Shown here: positions 45,809 through 54,861 of the stretch, piece after piece
How positions within the stretch are numbered: position 1 is the stretch's first letter
How the letters are laid out: the number at the start of each line of letters is the position of its first letter
Assembly (NCBI GenBank): GCA_902618195.1
Contig: CACMZO010000001.1
Span: forward strand, 62,001 to 126,000
Source of the DNA: an uncultured SAR116 cluster alpha proteobacterium
Lineage (GTDB): Bacteria; Pseudomonadota; Alphaproteobacteria; Puniceispirillales; Marisalimonadaceae
Direction: 5' to 3'
DNA length: 64,000 bases
Translations under genes and position numbers: made by a program
Notes under the pieces: model-generated
Database searches by the model: none
The model's input: only the letters and a program-made list of their open reading frames with translations
Told to the model about the DNA's origin: nothing

Positions 45809-46231
45809 ATGAAATTTAAAAATTCAACAAGTTCTGATCGTTTTTTCCAAATTCGTAATGCAAGAAATACTGAAATTGCTGAGGATTACACAGAAATGAT
45901 TGCTGAGCTAATCAATGAAAATGGAGAAGCAAGAGTTGTTGATCTAGCAAAAAATTTTGGTGTAACAAGTCCAACAGTTAATAGTATCATTAGAAGATTA
46001 GTAAGAGATGGTTATGTTGAAAGTAAACCTTACAGGTCGATCTTTTTAACAGAGAAAGGTAAAGCACTTGCTAAGTATTGTAAAAAGAGACATGATATTG
46101 TGTACAACTTTCTTATCTCTATCGGTGTTGACATTGAAACTGCCAAAATGGATGCTGAAGGTATTGAGCATCACGTCAGCGCAGAAACTTTAAATATTTT
46201 TGAAAATTATAGTAAATTAAATAAAGATTAA
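45809..46231 (+). CDS. mntR: MntR/DtxR-family metal-dependent transcription regulator
   Basis: A 140-residue regulator. The winged helix spans roughly residues 25-85 (RVVDLAKNFGVTSPTVNSIIRRLVRDGYV), and the C-terminal dimer/metal region has ILHDIV-like KRHDIVYNFL and AEGIEHHVSAETL. These match manganese-responsive MntR proteins. It lacks the SH3-like third domain of DtxR. It would repress Mn uptake or activate export, but no metal transporter is in the window. It is divergent from the DUF1244 gene and convergent, with zero gap, with the ArnT-like gene. Confidence 0.88.
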   Translation: MKFKNSTSSDRFFQIRNARNTEIAEDYTEMIAELINENGEARVVDLAKNFGVTSPTVNSIIRRLVRDGYVESKPYRSIFLTEKGKALAKYCKKRHDIVYNFLISIGVDIETAKMDAEGIEHHVSAETLNIFENYSKLNKD

Positions 46232-47710
46232 TTACTTTATGTTTGCTCTAATAATATAATAACTTCTCACAGATTTTTCTGTTTCTTTGAAAATTGTTTT
46301 TCCTATAGTTTCAAATTTATCAAAGTATTTTATATATTGTCTGTCTATACCATCTAAACTACTTATTATTAGGACAACGTCATTCTTTTTTAGTGAATGA
46401 TCTCTAAAGTTATAATTATATTCATAATGATTTATTGGTTTTTTTCTTAAGCTTAAATAATATCTCTTAATTTGTTTATTTTCAAAAAGTTTGAGTTGAT
46501 AAGAAAATTTTGTTATATCATTTCTTCTAAAAAAAATTAAAGCACTTGGTTTTTCAGAATCTAAATATAATTTAATGGTTTTACTTTGTTCAGAATAGCC
46601 TTTTAACTTTCTTAATGGATCACTTTTTAAATCAATAGGATTTAAGTTCCCAGTAACAAAAATTTTTATTAAAAGAGCGAATATTCCAATATTTAGAAGT
46701 AAATTTAATTTAATTCCTGCCAAAATTATTTTATTTTTTTGGTTATAAATAAAACTCCCAATCAAAATTATTATCCCAGGAAATGCTGTTGCAGCCCAGT
46801 TAGCGTTAGATGTTTTTAGAAAAGCTTGAATTATAATTAAAATTAAAATGGGCAATGAAAAACAAATTAATAAAAACTCATTCTTATTATATGATTTAAT
46901 TTTTGTTATCTTGAATAGATAAGCGATTAAAATGAATGGACCACAAATTACTAATTGTGAAGCCATAAATTTTATAGGTTCAAAATAGTTTAAAGAGACT
47001 GTTTCTAAATTAGCATTGTATGCTGTGTGACTAAATGTGGAGAGATCATTAAAATAATTCCAATAGAGATTTGGAGCGCATACAAGTAAAAAAACACAAA
47101 TTGTTAGAACAAATTTTAATACATTTTTTTTAAATCTTTGATTTAAGATTATTAAACAAATTAAAATTATAATAAAATATAAAGCAGCATATTTTGTTAA
47201 GAACGCTAAACCAATTGACATTCCAAGTAAAATTGGCCAAATAATTTTATTACTTTCTAGTGTTTTAAGAAGAGTAAATAAACTCATACACCAAAATAGT
47301 AATAAAGGTGTATCAGTTGATATTATAAGACTTCCAAAACTAGTTAAAGGCAATGTTGCCCATATTAATGTAATAAAGTTTGCAACTTTAATATTATAGA
47401 CATTTTTGGATATAAACCATATTACTACTGCTATAAAAAAATGAAAAATTGGAGCTGAAAGCCTAATAGACCATTCTGCAATTCCAAAAAAATAAGTTGT
47501 AGAGGCTATTAACCAAGCTATGAAAGGTGGTTTAGAAAAATATCCAAGACTTAAATTATTTGACCAATCCCAATATTGTGCTTCATCAACTGAAAGACTT
47601 AGAGGAGAATTTAAAATAGATATAATTTTGATTATAAATATTGCTATTAAAAACAAAAAAGTCTTTTGAACATTTAATTCAAAAATATTTTTTTTTCTAA
47701 AATAAATCAA
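46232..47710 (-). CDS. Membrane glycosyltransferase, ArnT/PMT-like (GT39/GT83)
   Basis: A 492-residue polytopic protein with about 11 hydrophobic segments. The first periplasmic loop has SVDEAQYWDWSNNLSLGYFSKPPFIAWL, with the acidic residues and HPP-like Pro motif of the ArnT/PMT superfamily, whose members use polyprenyl-phosphate sugars on the periplasmic side. IISTDTPLLLFW is the second conserved loop. It may transfer a sugar to lipid A or another envelope acceptor. It stands alone between mntR and sufE, 10 kb from the main glycan locus. Confidence 0.82.
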   Translation of the reverse strand: MIYFRKKNIFELNVQKTFLFLIAIFIIKIISILNSPLSLSVDEAQYWDWSNNLSLGYFSKPPFIAWLIASTTYFFGIAEWSIRLSAPIFHFFIAVVIWFISKNVYNIKVANFITLIWATLPLTSFGSLIISTDTPLLLFWCMSLFTLLKTLESNKIIWPILLGMSIGLAFLTKYAALYFIIILICLIILNQRFKKNVLKFVLTICVFLLVCAPNLYWNYFNDLSTFSHTAYNANLETVSLNYFEPIKFMASQLVICGPFILIAYLFKITKIKSYNKNEFLLICFSLPILILIIIQAFLKTSNANWAATAFPGIIILIGSFIYNQKNKIILAGIKLNLLLNIGIFALLIKIFVTGNLNPIDLKSDPLRKLKGYSEQSKTIKLYLDSEKPSALIFFRRNDITKFSYQLKLFENKQIKRYYLSLRKKPINHYEYNYNFRDHSLKKNDVVLIISSLDGIDRQYIKYFDKFETIGKTIFKETEKSVRSYYIIRANIK

Positions 47711-47734
47711 AATTATTCAACATCTTTAATTAAT

Positions 47735-47773
47735 ATGAAGTTATTGATTTTTAAATTAACATAATTACTTCAT
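47735..47773. repeat. Interrupted inverted repeat between arnT-like gene and sufE
   Basis: ATGAAGT at 47735-47741 and ACTTCAT at 47767-47773 are inverted copies; extending them gives 10 of 11 matched positions. The repeat lies in the divergent 91-bp gap and overlaps a possible sufE promoter, so it could be an operator. A chance match is possible. Confidence 0.25.
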
Positions 47774-47784
47774 AATAGTATTAA
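47756..47784 (+). promoter_or_regulatory. Candidate sufE promoter
   Basis: TTAACA at 47756 and TATTAA at 47779 are separated by 17 bases and lie 17 bases before the TTG start. GAGG at 47791-47794, seven bases before TTG 47802, is the ribosome binding site. The promoter is a weak eye match. Confidence 0.25.
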
Positions 47785-47801
47785 CAATTAGAGGTCTGAT
47801 T

Positions 47802-48206
47802 TTGAGTGAAGTAGATGAAATAATCAAGGATTTTGAATTTTTGGACTCTTGGGAAGATAAATATCAAATGATAATTGACATGGGTAAATCTCTCCCTGAA
47901 CTAGATGATATGTATATGAATGACAATTATAGATTAAAGGGATGTCAATCCACAGTTTATTTTGTTTCTAAGTTAAATAAAGATAAGACTCTTTCATTTA
48001 AAGCAAATAGCGATGCTTTTATTGTTAAAGGTTTAATAGCATTAATATTAAAAGTTTTTAATAATAAAACTCCATCAGATATATTGACTACAGATCTTGA
48101 TTTTTTAAAAACAATTGGTTTAGACCAACACTTATCTGTAACTAGAAAAAATGGGCTGTCTTCAATGATAGATAGAATAAAATTAGAGGCAAAAAAAAAT
48201 AATTAA
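47802..48206 (+). CDS. sufE: Cysteine desulfuration protein SufE
   Basis: A 134-residue SufE. The sulfur-accepting Cys lies in RLKGCQSTVYFV, and the DWEDKYQMIIDMG-type opening (SWEDKYQMIIDMGKSLP) is typical. It relays sulfur from SufS to the SufBCD scaffold for Fe-S assembly; no other suf gene is in the window. The start is TTG 47802 with GAGG seven bases upstream. The TrmH-type gene follows after 13 bases. Confidence 0.94.
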   Translation: MSEVDEIIKDFEFLDSWEDKYQMIIDMGKSLPELDDMYMNDNYRLKGCQSTVYFVSKLNKDKTLSFKANSDAFIVKGLIALILKVFNNKTPSDILTTDLDFLKTIGLDQHLSVTRKNGLSSMIDRIKLEAKKNN

Positions 48207-48219
48207 TTGAGGCAACAAT

Positions 48220-49020
48220 TTGTTAGGAAAAATCCTAAATATTACAAGTTTACAGAACCCTATAATTAAAGATCTTACTAAAATTATACGTAGTAATAAT
48301 CAAAAGAAAATAAAATCATTTATTTGCGAAGGTATTTTTTTTTTAAAATCTGCATTTGAAAATAAATGGGAAATACAAACAATAGTAATAAATTCGAATA
48401 TTAGTTTCAGTACAGAAATAACTAAAATTATTAATGATTGTATATTAAAAAATGTTAAGGTTGTTAGTGTAGATAAGAAAATACTATCAAAATTATCTAA
48501 TAATAATAACGCACAAAATATTATATTTAAGGTAAAAAAAAAGAAATTTTTATTTACTGATTTAAATAATAATGATGTGCATGTTGCTATTGACGGTATT
48601 ACAGATCCTGGGAATTTAGGAACTATTTTAAGAACAATAACCGCTTTTGGAATTAATAATCTTATCTTAGTAGGCGATACAGTTAATCAATTTAAAAAGG
48701 AAGTTGTTAGATCTAGTATGGCATCATTATTTAATCTTAAAATAATTAATACGAATTTTATTAATTTTAAAAATTGGGTTAACAAAAATTCAATCAAATT
48801 ATATGGAACTGATCTCAGAAGTGAAAATAATTATTTAAATGAGAATTGGATATTTCCTTTATGTTTAGTTTTAGGTAATGAAAAAAATGGAATAAGTGAA
48901 GAAATAAAAAGCCTTTGCCATAAACTTATTTTTATTAAAACCAAAAATAATGAAAGTTTAAATCTATCAGTCGCAAATGGCATAATTTTGAGCGAAATAT
49001 TTAGGAAATATCCTAAATAA
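48220..49020 (+). CDS. TrmH/SpoU-family RNA 2'-O-methyltransferase
   Basis: A 266-residue SPOUT methyltransferase. After an N-terminal substrate-binding domain (NPIIKDLTKIIRSNNQKK) the knot domain has DGITDPGNLGTILRT, LVLGNEKNGIS and LNLSVANGI, the three TrmH motifs. It likely 2'-O-methylates a ribose in rRNA or tRNA. The TTG start at 48220 has GAGG upstream. The gene contains a T10 run at 48335-48344, and its stop codon sits within a 9-bp hairpin shared with pgi on the other strand. Confidence 0.88.
   Translation: MLGKILNITSLQNPIIKDLTKIIRSNNQKKIKSFICEGIFFLKSAFENKWEIQTIVINSNISFSTEITKIINDCILKNVKVVSVDKKILSKLSNNNNAQNIIFKVKKKKFLFTDLNNNDVHVAIDGITDPGNLGTILRTITAFGINNLILVGDTVNQFKKEVVRSSMASLFNLKIINTNFINFKNWVNKNSIKLYGTDLRSENNYLNENWIFPLCLVLGNEKNGISEEIKSLCHKLIFIKTKNNESLNLSVANGIILSEIFRKYPK
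48998..49019. terminator. Perfect hairpin at the convergent trmH/pgi junction
   Basis: TATTTAGGA, loop AATA, TCCTAAATA form a 9-bp perfect stem spanning the end of the TrmH-type gene. The stem has three or fewer G/C pairs per arm and no long U-run follows on either strand, so it could be a bidirectional terminator or an mRNA 3'-end stabiliser. Confidence 0.45.
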
Positions 49021-49024
49021 CTGG

Positions 49025-50428
49025 TTAAAGATTTTTAAATATTTGCTTTCCTAACTCAACACCGTATTGATCAAAAGGATTTATATCAGAAAAAGAAGCT
49101 TCAAAAAGTGTTTTATATTCATAAATGCAAAGCAATTGTCCAAGTGTATATTCGTTTAACTTATTAAACATAAAAAGATCAACAGGCTTATTTCCTTTAA
49201 CATGTTGGTGAACACTTTCAATATTTTTATCAGATCCATTTTTAAAGGCAAGGTACTGGGATATAGCAAAATTTTGTAAATCTTTTGAATTATTTGTGTC
49301 ATAATCATCAAAAATACAAAATTCAGGATTTAAGTTATTAGAAAAACAAATTAAATCTCCAGTAAAAGATAAAGTTGACTGGTGTAAGGCTTGAAAAAAA
49401 CTATGCTGTGCATCTGTACCAACTTCACCAAAAATAAATGAACAAGGTGAATTTGAAATATTTTGATTAAAAGAATTTACAGATTTTCCATTACTTTCCA
49501 TAACAAGTTGCTGCAAATAAGAGGGTAATAAGGAAAGTTGATCTGAATATGGAATTACAATATGATTGTAAATAGAATGGTATTTACGAAAATAAAAGCT
49601 TTTAAGAGCTAAAACATAGGGTAAAGATTTTTCAAAATTATTAACTATAAGGTCATCAATACTTTTACCACCATTAAGAAAATTGGTAAAAAATTCTTTA
49701 CCAAATATAATAGCATTAACTAAGTTCGAAGAAGACCATATAGAAAAACGACCACCAATTGATTTGTCTAATTTAATAATATTTGATGAGGATAAACCAT
49801 ATTTAATTGCCTTTTCAGGAAAAGAGGTAATAAAAAATAAATTATTATAAAATAATTCCTCAGATTTAGACTTTAGAAACCAAGCTCGTATTTTTTTTAA
49901 GTTTTCCTGAGTTTCATAAGTACTGAAAGACTTCGAAACACAAATAATAAGTGTGTGAGTGGGGTTTAATTTCAAAATCTTTTTATTTAAAGATAAAGGG
50001 TCTAAATTAGAGATAAAATGAACATTAGGGCCATTTGATAAATGTGAAAAAGAATTATAAATTAATTTAGGACCAAGGTTAGATCCACCAGAGCCAAGAT
50101 GTATTATATCAGTTATATTTGAATACTTAGAAGAATTTATATAATTAGCAGTTTTAAACATAGTGTCTAAATCACTAAAAATGTTTGGATATTTATATGA
50201 CATATCCTGGTCACTATAAAATCTTGGGACAAAGTGAAGCGCTGATTTGTTTTCTGTAAAATTGATTTTAGAGTTGTTCAATAAAGAAGTAATAAATGTA
50301 TTAGCTTTAGAAAAAAGAGATAATTTCTCATCATTATTAAGATTTTCATTAGATAAAAGTGAAAAAGAATAAAAATTTAATCTATCTAAGGATTGTACTA
50401 AATCAGATTTTAGTTTTAAATTAATCAT
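49025..50428 (-). CDS. pgi: Glucose-6-phosphate isomerase
   Basis: A 467-residue phosphoglucose isomerase, somewhat shorter than the E. coli enzyme. LGSGGSNLGPKLIY, the signature SKSFSTYETQENL, and GGRFSIWSSS bind phosphate, and GANDAQHSFFQ-type GEVGTDAQHSFFQALHQ holds the active-site residues. It interconverts glucose-6-P and fructose-6-P in glycolysis and in precursor supply for UDP-GlcNAc. Its ATG is only 3 bases from the ATG of the divergent GT2 gene, so any promoter must lie inside that gene. Confidence 0.94.
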   Translation of the reverse strand: MINLKLKSDLVQSLDRLNFYSFSLLSNENLNNDEKLSLFSKANTFITSLLNNSKINFTENKSALHFVPRFYSDQDMSYKYPNIFSDLDTMFKTANYINSSKYSNITDIIHLGSGGSNLGPKLIYNSFSHLSNGPNVHFISNLDPLSLNKKILKLNPTHTLIICVSKSFSTYETQENLKKIRAWFLKSKSEELFYNNLFFITSFPEKAIKYGLSSSNIIKLDKSIGGRFSIWSSSNLVNAIIFGKEFFTNFLNGGKSIDDLIVNNFEKSLPYVLALKSFYFRKYHSIYNHIVIPYSDQLSLLPSYLQQLVMESNGKSVNSFNQNISNSPCSFIFGEVGTDAQHSFFQALHQSTLSFTGDLICFSNNLNPEFCIFDDYDTNNSKDLQNFAISQYLAFKNGSDKNIESVHQHVKGNKPVDLFMFNKLNEYTLGQLLCIYEYKTLFEASFSDINPFDQYGVELGKQIFKNL

Positions 50429-50431
50429 AAA

Positions 50432-51253
50432 ATGTTTGATGTATCTATTATAATACCAGTTTATAAGGCGAAATATACAATTAAAAAAACTTTAGAATCA
50501 ATAAATAATCAAAAGTTCAAAAATAAGATACCAAAAATAGAATTAATTTTGTCGATTGATGATAATAAAAATTATAACAAATATAGAAGTATATTAAATA
50601 ATGAAATAATAAATACTAAAATTACAAGTACAAATAGAATTGGAAGCGGTCCAGGGAATGCAAGAAACACAGGATTTAAAAAATCAATAGGAAAATATGT
50701 ATGTTTTTTAGATGCTGATGACGAATATTCAGAGAATTATGTATGCGAAATGTTACAGGAAATAGAAAGAGAAAAGTTGTTAATAGCAGTAACAAAAATT
50801 TTCAATAAAGATAAATTAATAACGGAATATACAAGTAAAAAAAAATATATGGATATTAAAGAACTAATAAAATATCCATGTAGTTTTCATCCCTTCATGC
50901 AGAGGAATCAATTTAAGGAATATAAACACTTTCCAAGTCAAGACATATATAATCTAACAGAACATTTATCAGAAAAAAAAATTAAAATTATTAAAAAAGC
51001 TTATTACAAATTAAATTTAGGAAAAAACAGTCTGACTATGAAACGGGGATTTAAACATAAAATCAAACTCGCATATAAAAAATATTTAATAAAAGGAATA
51101 AAAGACAGGAACAATAAAATATCAAGGCATTTTGCAGAAAGACTAATATTAAATAAAAATTTTGAGGAATGGGAAAAATTAAACAACAGTAAAAAAAGTT
51201 ATTATGAATATTTAGGAGATGTTTATGGAAAACGAAAAAATTTATGTATTTGA
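50432..51253 (+). CDS. Glycosyltransferase family 2
   Basis: A 273-residue GT-A enzyme. It opens DVSIIIPVYKAKYTIKKTL, with GSGPGNARNTGF and the metal-binding CFLDADDE. HPFMQRNQFKEY replaces the usual catalytic-base region of the longer GT2 transferases. The C terminus is strongly basic (KHKIKLAYKKYLIKG). It lies away from the main glycan locus, divergent from pgi by 3 bases, and overlaps the HAD gene by 29 bp. Acceptor unknown. Confidence 0.75.
   Translation: MFDVSIIIPVYKAKYTIKKTLESINNQKFKNKIPKIELILSIDDNKNYNKYRSILNNEIINTKITSTNRIGSGPGNARNTGFKKSIGKYVCFLDADDEYSENYVCEMLQEIEREKLLIAVTKIFNKDKLITEYTSKKKYMDIKELIKYPCSFHPFMQRNQFKEYKHFPSQDIYNLTEHLSEKKIKIIKKAYYKLNLGKNSLTMKRGFKHKIKLAYKKYLIKGIKDRNNKISRHFAERLILNKNFEEWEKLNNSKKSYYEYLGDVYGKRKNLCI
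51214..51218 (+). promoter_or_regulatory. Ribosome binding site deciding the HAD gene start
   Basis: AGGAG lies directly against ATG 51219 but six bases before ATG 51225. Only the second spacing is workable, so the HAD gene should start at 51225. Confidence 0.6.
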
Positions 51254-51884
51254 TGCGTATGGAACATTATTTGATGTAGATCATGCATGTAAAGAAATGG
51301 CAATCCAATTAGGTGACAATTGGGATAAATTATCAAGTATATGGAGACAAAAACAATTAGAATATAGTTGGTTACATAACTCAATGAATGAATATCATTC
51401 ATTCTGGAAAATCACTAAAAATAGTCTTGAATATGCCATGAATTCATTGTCAATTGAATCAGTCAAAATAAAAAATGAATTACTTGATCTATATTTTAAA
51501 ATAGGTGCTTTCGAAGAAGTTAAAGAAGTTTTAAAAAAGATAAAAAAAAATAAAATAAAGACAGCAATATTATCTAATGGCAGTTATGATATGTTAAATT
51601 CAGCAGTTAAAAATTCAAAGTTTGATAAATTAATTAGTGAAGTAATATCAGTAGATGAATGTAAAAAATTTAAGCCTCACATAGATGTTTATAACTTAGT
51701 AATAGATAAATTTAATATAAATAAAAAAAATTGTATTTTTTTTTCAAGCAATTGTTGGGATATTCATGGAGCATCAAATTTTGGCTTTCAAACAGTATGG
51801 GTAAATAGAAAAAAAAATATCGATGAATTACTTCCTGGACAAGTTGATTATCAAGTACAAAGTTTAAAGGAGTATTTTTTTTAA
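51225..51884 (+). CDS. HAD hydrolase, haloacid dehalogenase type II-like
   Basis: A 219-residue HAD-superfamily enzyme. VFDAYGTLFDV is motif I with the nucleophilic Asp, AILSNGSY motif II, KFKPHIDVY motif III, and FFSSNCWDIHGASNFGF motif IV. This set matches L-2-haloacid dehalogenases, though many such proteins act on other substrates. ATG 51225 is chosen over 51219 from the ribosome binding site. Its last bases overlap the convergent SDR by 4. Confidence 0.85.
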   Translation: MENEKIYVFDAYGTLFDVDHACKEMAIQLGDNWDKLSSIWRQKQLEYSWLHNSMNEYHSFWKITKNSLEYAMNSLSIESVKIKNELLDLYFKIGAFEEVKEVLKKIKKNKIKTAILSNGSYDMLNSAVKNSKFDKLISEVISVDECKKFKPHIDVYNLVIDKFNINKKNCIFFSSNCWDIHGASNFGFQTVWVNRKKNIDELLPGQVDYQVQSLKEYFF

Positions 51885-52609
51885 AGTGTAGAATTCATGC
51901 CACCATCTATTGTGATAATAGAACCAGTCATATAACTATTATTAAGATCTACAAGCATTTTTAGAGAAGGTAATAATTCATCGCAAGACGCAAATCTATC
52001 TAAAGGTATTTTAGATTTTAATTTAAAAGATTTTTCACTTTCCAAAAAAGATCTGTTTAAATCAGTAATTATATATCCAGGGCAAATTGCATTTACAAGG
52101 ATGTTATATTTGGCTAATTCAATTGATTGAGATTTAGTCATTTGGATTAAAGCTGCTTTTGACATTGAATAAGCACCAACAAACTTTAAGGGATTTAAAC
52201 CAAGAATAGAGGAAATGTTAATAATACGACCAATTTTATTAAGAATCATTTTCGGTATAATTGTATTACTAATATTAAGTGCAGAAATTAAATTAATATT
52301 CATAATTTGATTAATTTCATCTAGTGATGCTTCATGGAGAAGTTTAGATTGAGCAATGCCTGCATTATTGATTAAGCAATATAAATTTATATGAGATAAC
52401 TTTTCCTTAACAAGATTAAAATCGGTAATATCAATTGGTAAAATATCATGATTTAAATCTTGGTTTGGAAGAGAATTAAATGTTTTAATTAATTGATCTT
52501 TGTTTCTTGCAATTCCAATGATCCTATAACCTTCACTTGCAAGAAAGTTTGAAAAAGAAGCTCCAATACCTTTAGATGCACCTGTAATTAAAATTGTTTT
52601 AATATCCAT
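51881..52609 (-). CDS. Short-chain dehydrogenase/reductase
   Basis: A 242-residue classical SDR: ILITGASKGIGASFSNFL cofactor motif, NNAGIAQSKL, catalytic Ser in RIINISSILG, and YSMSK. ITIDGGMNSTL is the usual C terminus. The substrate is unknown; gluconate, 3-oxoacyl and other reductases share these features. It starts 15 bases from the divergent APH-like gene, which is commonly found beside SDR and acyl-CoA genes. Confidence 0.82.
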   Translation of the reverse strand: MDIKTILITGASKGIGASFSNFLASEGYRIIGIARNKDQLIKTFNSLPNQDLNHDILPIDITDFNLVKEKLSHINLYCLINNAGIAQSKLLHEASLDEINQIMNINLISALNISNTIIPKMILNKIGRIINISSILGLNPLKFVGAYSMSKAALIQMTKSQSIELAKYNILVNAICPGYIITDLNRSFLESEKSFKLKSKIPLDRFASCDELLPSLKMLVDLNNSYMTGSIITIDGGMNSTL

Positions 52610-52624
52610 AATTTAAATATATAT

Positions 52625-53659
52625 ATGAAATTAATGATAAAAAATAATAATAATTTAAAAAAATGGTTAGAAGAAAAATTACCTTATCTAGGTAATTTAC
52701 ATAAAATAGAAAAATTTGATGTAGGCCAATCAAATCCAACTTATTTATTGCATTGTGAAAATAAAAAAATAGTACTTAGATCAAAGCCTATGGGTAATTT
52801 ATTAAGAGGAGCTCATAGAATAGATAGAGAATATAGAGTAATGAGTGCTCTTAAAGAAACTAAAATACCGGTTCCAAATATGATTATTTATTGTGATGAA
52901 AATAAGATAATTGGTTCCGAGTTTTTTTTGATGGATTTTATTGATGGTATAAAAGAAAAAAAACCAATCTTAGAAAATTATAGTAAAAATGAGAAAAAAA
53001 AAATTTACAAAAAAAAATTAGAAGTACTTGTAAATTTAGCTAGGTTAGACCTGAAAAAATATAATTTAGAAGATTATGGTAAAAAATCTAATTATTTATT
53101 TCGACAAATTGATCTATGGATAAAACAATATAGAGCATCTGAAACACAAAAAATTGAAGCTATGGAATTTTTAATTGAGAATTTAGGATCAAATATTCCA
53201 GATATATATGAGAAATTTAATCCTGTTTTAACTCATGGCGATTTTAGAATAGATAATATGATTTTTTCAAATAATTTAGATATAGCATCTTTATTAGATT
53301 GGGAATTATCAACTTTGGCGCCACCATTTATAGATTTATCATATTGGTGCTTAATGCTTAGATTTGAAACAGATTGGCTAATTCCAGGTTTAGGTCAAAT
53401 TAGAGATAATATTGTTGCAGAAGGAATACCAAAGGAAAAAGAGTTGTTACAACTTTATGCTGATGCATTAGGATATGATATCGGGAAGAGCTGGAATTTT
53501 CTTTTAGCCTTTAACTGCTTTAGATTTGCTGGAATTTTACAAGGTGTATTTAAAAGATCTAAAGACGGCAACAATGCAGGAAAAGATGCCAACCAAGTTG
53601 GATTATTAACTGAGCCTGTATCAAAAATGGGTGAACAATTTTTAAAATTATATATTTAA
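52625..53659 (+). CDS. APH-like phosphotransferase family protein (ACAD10/11 N-terminal type)
   Basis: A 344-residue kinase-fold protein. The ATP-binding opening is FDVGQSNPTYLL, the Brenner motif THGDFRIDNMIF holds the catalytic Asp, and SLLDWELSTLAPPFIDLSY supplies the metal site. This is the type fused to acyl-CoA dehydrogenases in ACAD10/11 and encoded near acyl-CoA genes, where it is thought to phosphorylate hydroxyacyl substrates. It starts with ATG 52625 and ends 12 bases inside the convergent MFS gene. Aminoglycoside resistance is unlikely. Confidence 0.83.
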   Translation: MKLMIKNNNNLKKWLEEKLPYLGNLHKIEKFDVGQSNPTYLLHCENKKIVLRSKPMGNLLRGAHRIDREYRVMSALKETKIPVPNMIIYCDENKIIGSEFFLMDFIDGIKEKKPILENYSKNEKKKIYKKKLEVLVNLARLDLKKYNLEDYGKKSNYLFRQIDLWIKQYRASETQKIEAMEFLIENLGSNIPDIYEKFNPVLTHGDFRIDNMIFSNNLDIASLLDWELSTLAPPFIDLSYWCLMLRFETDWLIPGLGQIRDNIVAEGIPKEKELLQLYADALGYDIGKSWNFLLAFNCFRFAGILQGVFKRSKDGNNAGKDANQVGLLTEPVSKMGEQFLKLYI

Positions 53660-54805
53660 AAATCTGTTAGGGTTTATCATTAACAAAGATCCAAAAATTA
53701 GAACAACGCCAGAAATTATCATTGAAAAAAAGAATGAACCATAATAATCAGTTAACAGTCCACTAAGATAAGGTCCTATCATTTGTCCAATACTGAAAGA
53801 GAATGTCAATATTGCAGTCGAAACTATAAATGATCCAGAGAACCTTTTCTGACCCTCTAAAAGACACATTGAAGTTATAGGTACAAAGGATAAACCAAAT
53901 AATATACAGGAAATAAAAATTCCTAATTCATTATTAATTAATACGGAAAACAAAACTCCTAATCCCAATATTAAATTTGCTAAAAAAAGTCCAATATCAT
54001 TTCCAATTTTACTACCAAACCAATTCCAAAAAAATACCGAAGGTATTCCTGTAACTCCTACTACAAACCATACGTAGGGCTCAGTTTTTTCTAACCCTGG
54101 TGTCAATCTTGACATTGTTGATATAAAGGTACCAAATGCAACATACCCAAACCCATACAATCCATAACTAATAGTAATTAAAGAAAATCCTAAATTTGGT
54201 TTATTTTTTGATTTTAATTTATATTTAACTTCTGCTTTTTGAATTGGTGTAAATTTAATAATTTGAAATGACAGCATTATAGCTAAAATACCGATTGAGA
54301 ACCACAGTTCATCCCATGTAAAATTTAAAAAACCTAGATAAGATACGACAATAGCTGACAGTGCCATGCCCAGTCCAACTCCAGAAAAATGAGCAGTTCC
54401 TAAAAATATTTTACCTTTTTTTTGAACATGTGAAACTATTAGAGATGTTCCTAATATTAATACAAACGCACTAAAAACTCCATGTATGAAACGTATGAGT
54501 ATAAATACCTCAAAAGTATTTGTTAGTCCCATTGCAAAAAGAGATATGATAGAGATAAAGATTGAGCAAATAAATATTGATCGGATTTTTTTTGGAAATT
54601 GTGGAAAAATAGGAATTAACGAACCCAATAAATAACCTAAATAATTTGAAGAAGCTATTAAGCCTGCTTCTGTTGTGGTTAAATTTAATTCAGAAATCAT
54701 ATAAGGCAAAATAGGGGTATAAGAAAATCTCCCTATTCCAACAGCAATTGTAAGTGCTGCAATACCAGTAAGAATTAAAATAGCAACATTATTTGTCTTA
54801 TTCAT
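53648..54805 (-). CDS. MFS transporter, YbfB/YjiJ-like
   Basis: A 385-residue 12-helix transporter. GIAALTIAVGIGRFSYTPILPYM at the N terminus is diagnostic of the YbfB/YjiJ branch (GxGRFxYTPxLPxM). FSGVGLGMALSAIVVSYLG and the C-terminal IGQMIGPYLSGLLTDYYGS also fit. The substrate is unknown. It is divergent from the enoyl-CoA hydratase gene across 56 bases and overlaps the APH-like gene by 12 at the 3' ends. Confidence 0.85.
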   Translation of the reverse strand: MNKTNNVAILILTGIAALTIAVGIGRFSYTPILPYMISELNLTTTEAGLIASSNYLGYLLGSLIPIFPQFPKKIRSIFICSIFISIISLFAMGLTNTFEVFILIRFIHGVFSAFVLILGTSLIVSHVQKKGKIFLGTAHFSGVGLGMALSAIVVSYLGFLNFTWDELWFSIGILAIMLSFQIIKFTPIQKAEVKYKLKSKNKPNLGFSLITISYGLYGFGYVAFGTFISTMSRLTPGLEKTEPYVWFVVGVTGIPSVFFWNWFGSKIGNDIGLFLANLILGLGVLFSVLINNELGIFISCILFGLSFVPITSMCLLEGQKRFSGSFIVSTAILTFSFSIGQMIGPYLSGLLTDYYGSFFFSMIISGVVLIFGSLLMINPNRFLNI

Positions 54806-54861
54806 TAATTTAGATTATCTTAAATGTATAAATAAGCATCTAACAATTTTATTTTTTTAAT

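Noticed and set aside
52625-53659. Aminoglycoside resistance kinase
   Set aside because: The APH fold is present, but the sequence and acyl-CoA context match the ACAD10/11-associated type rather than a resistance enzyme.
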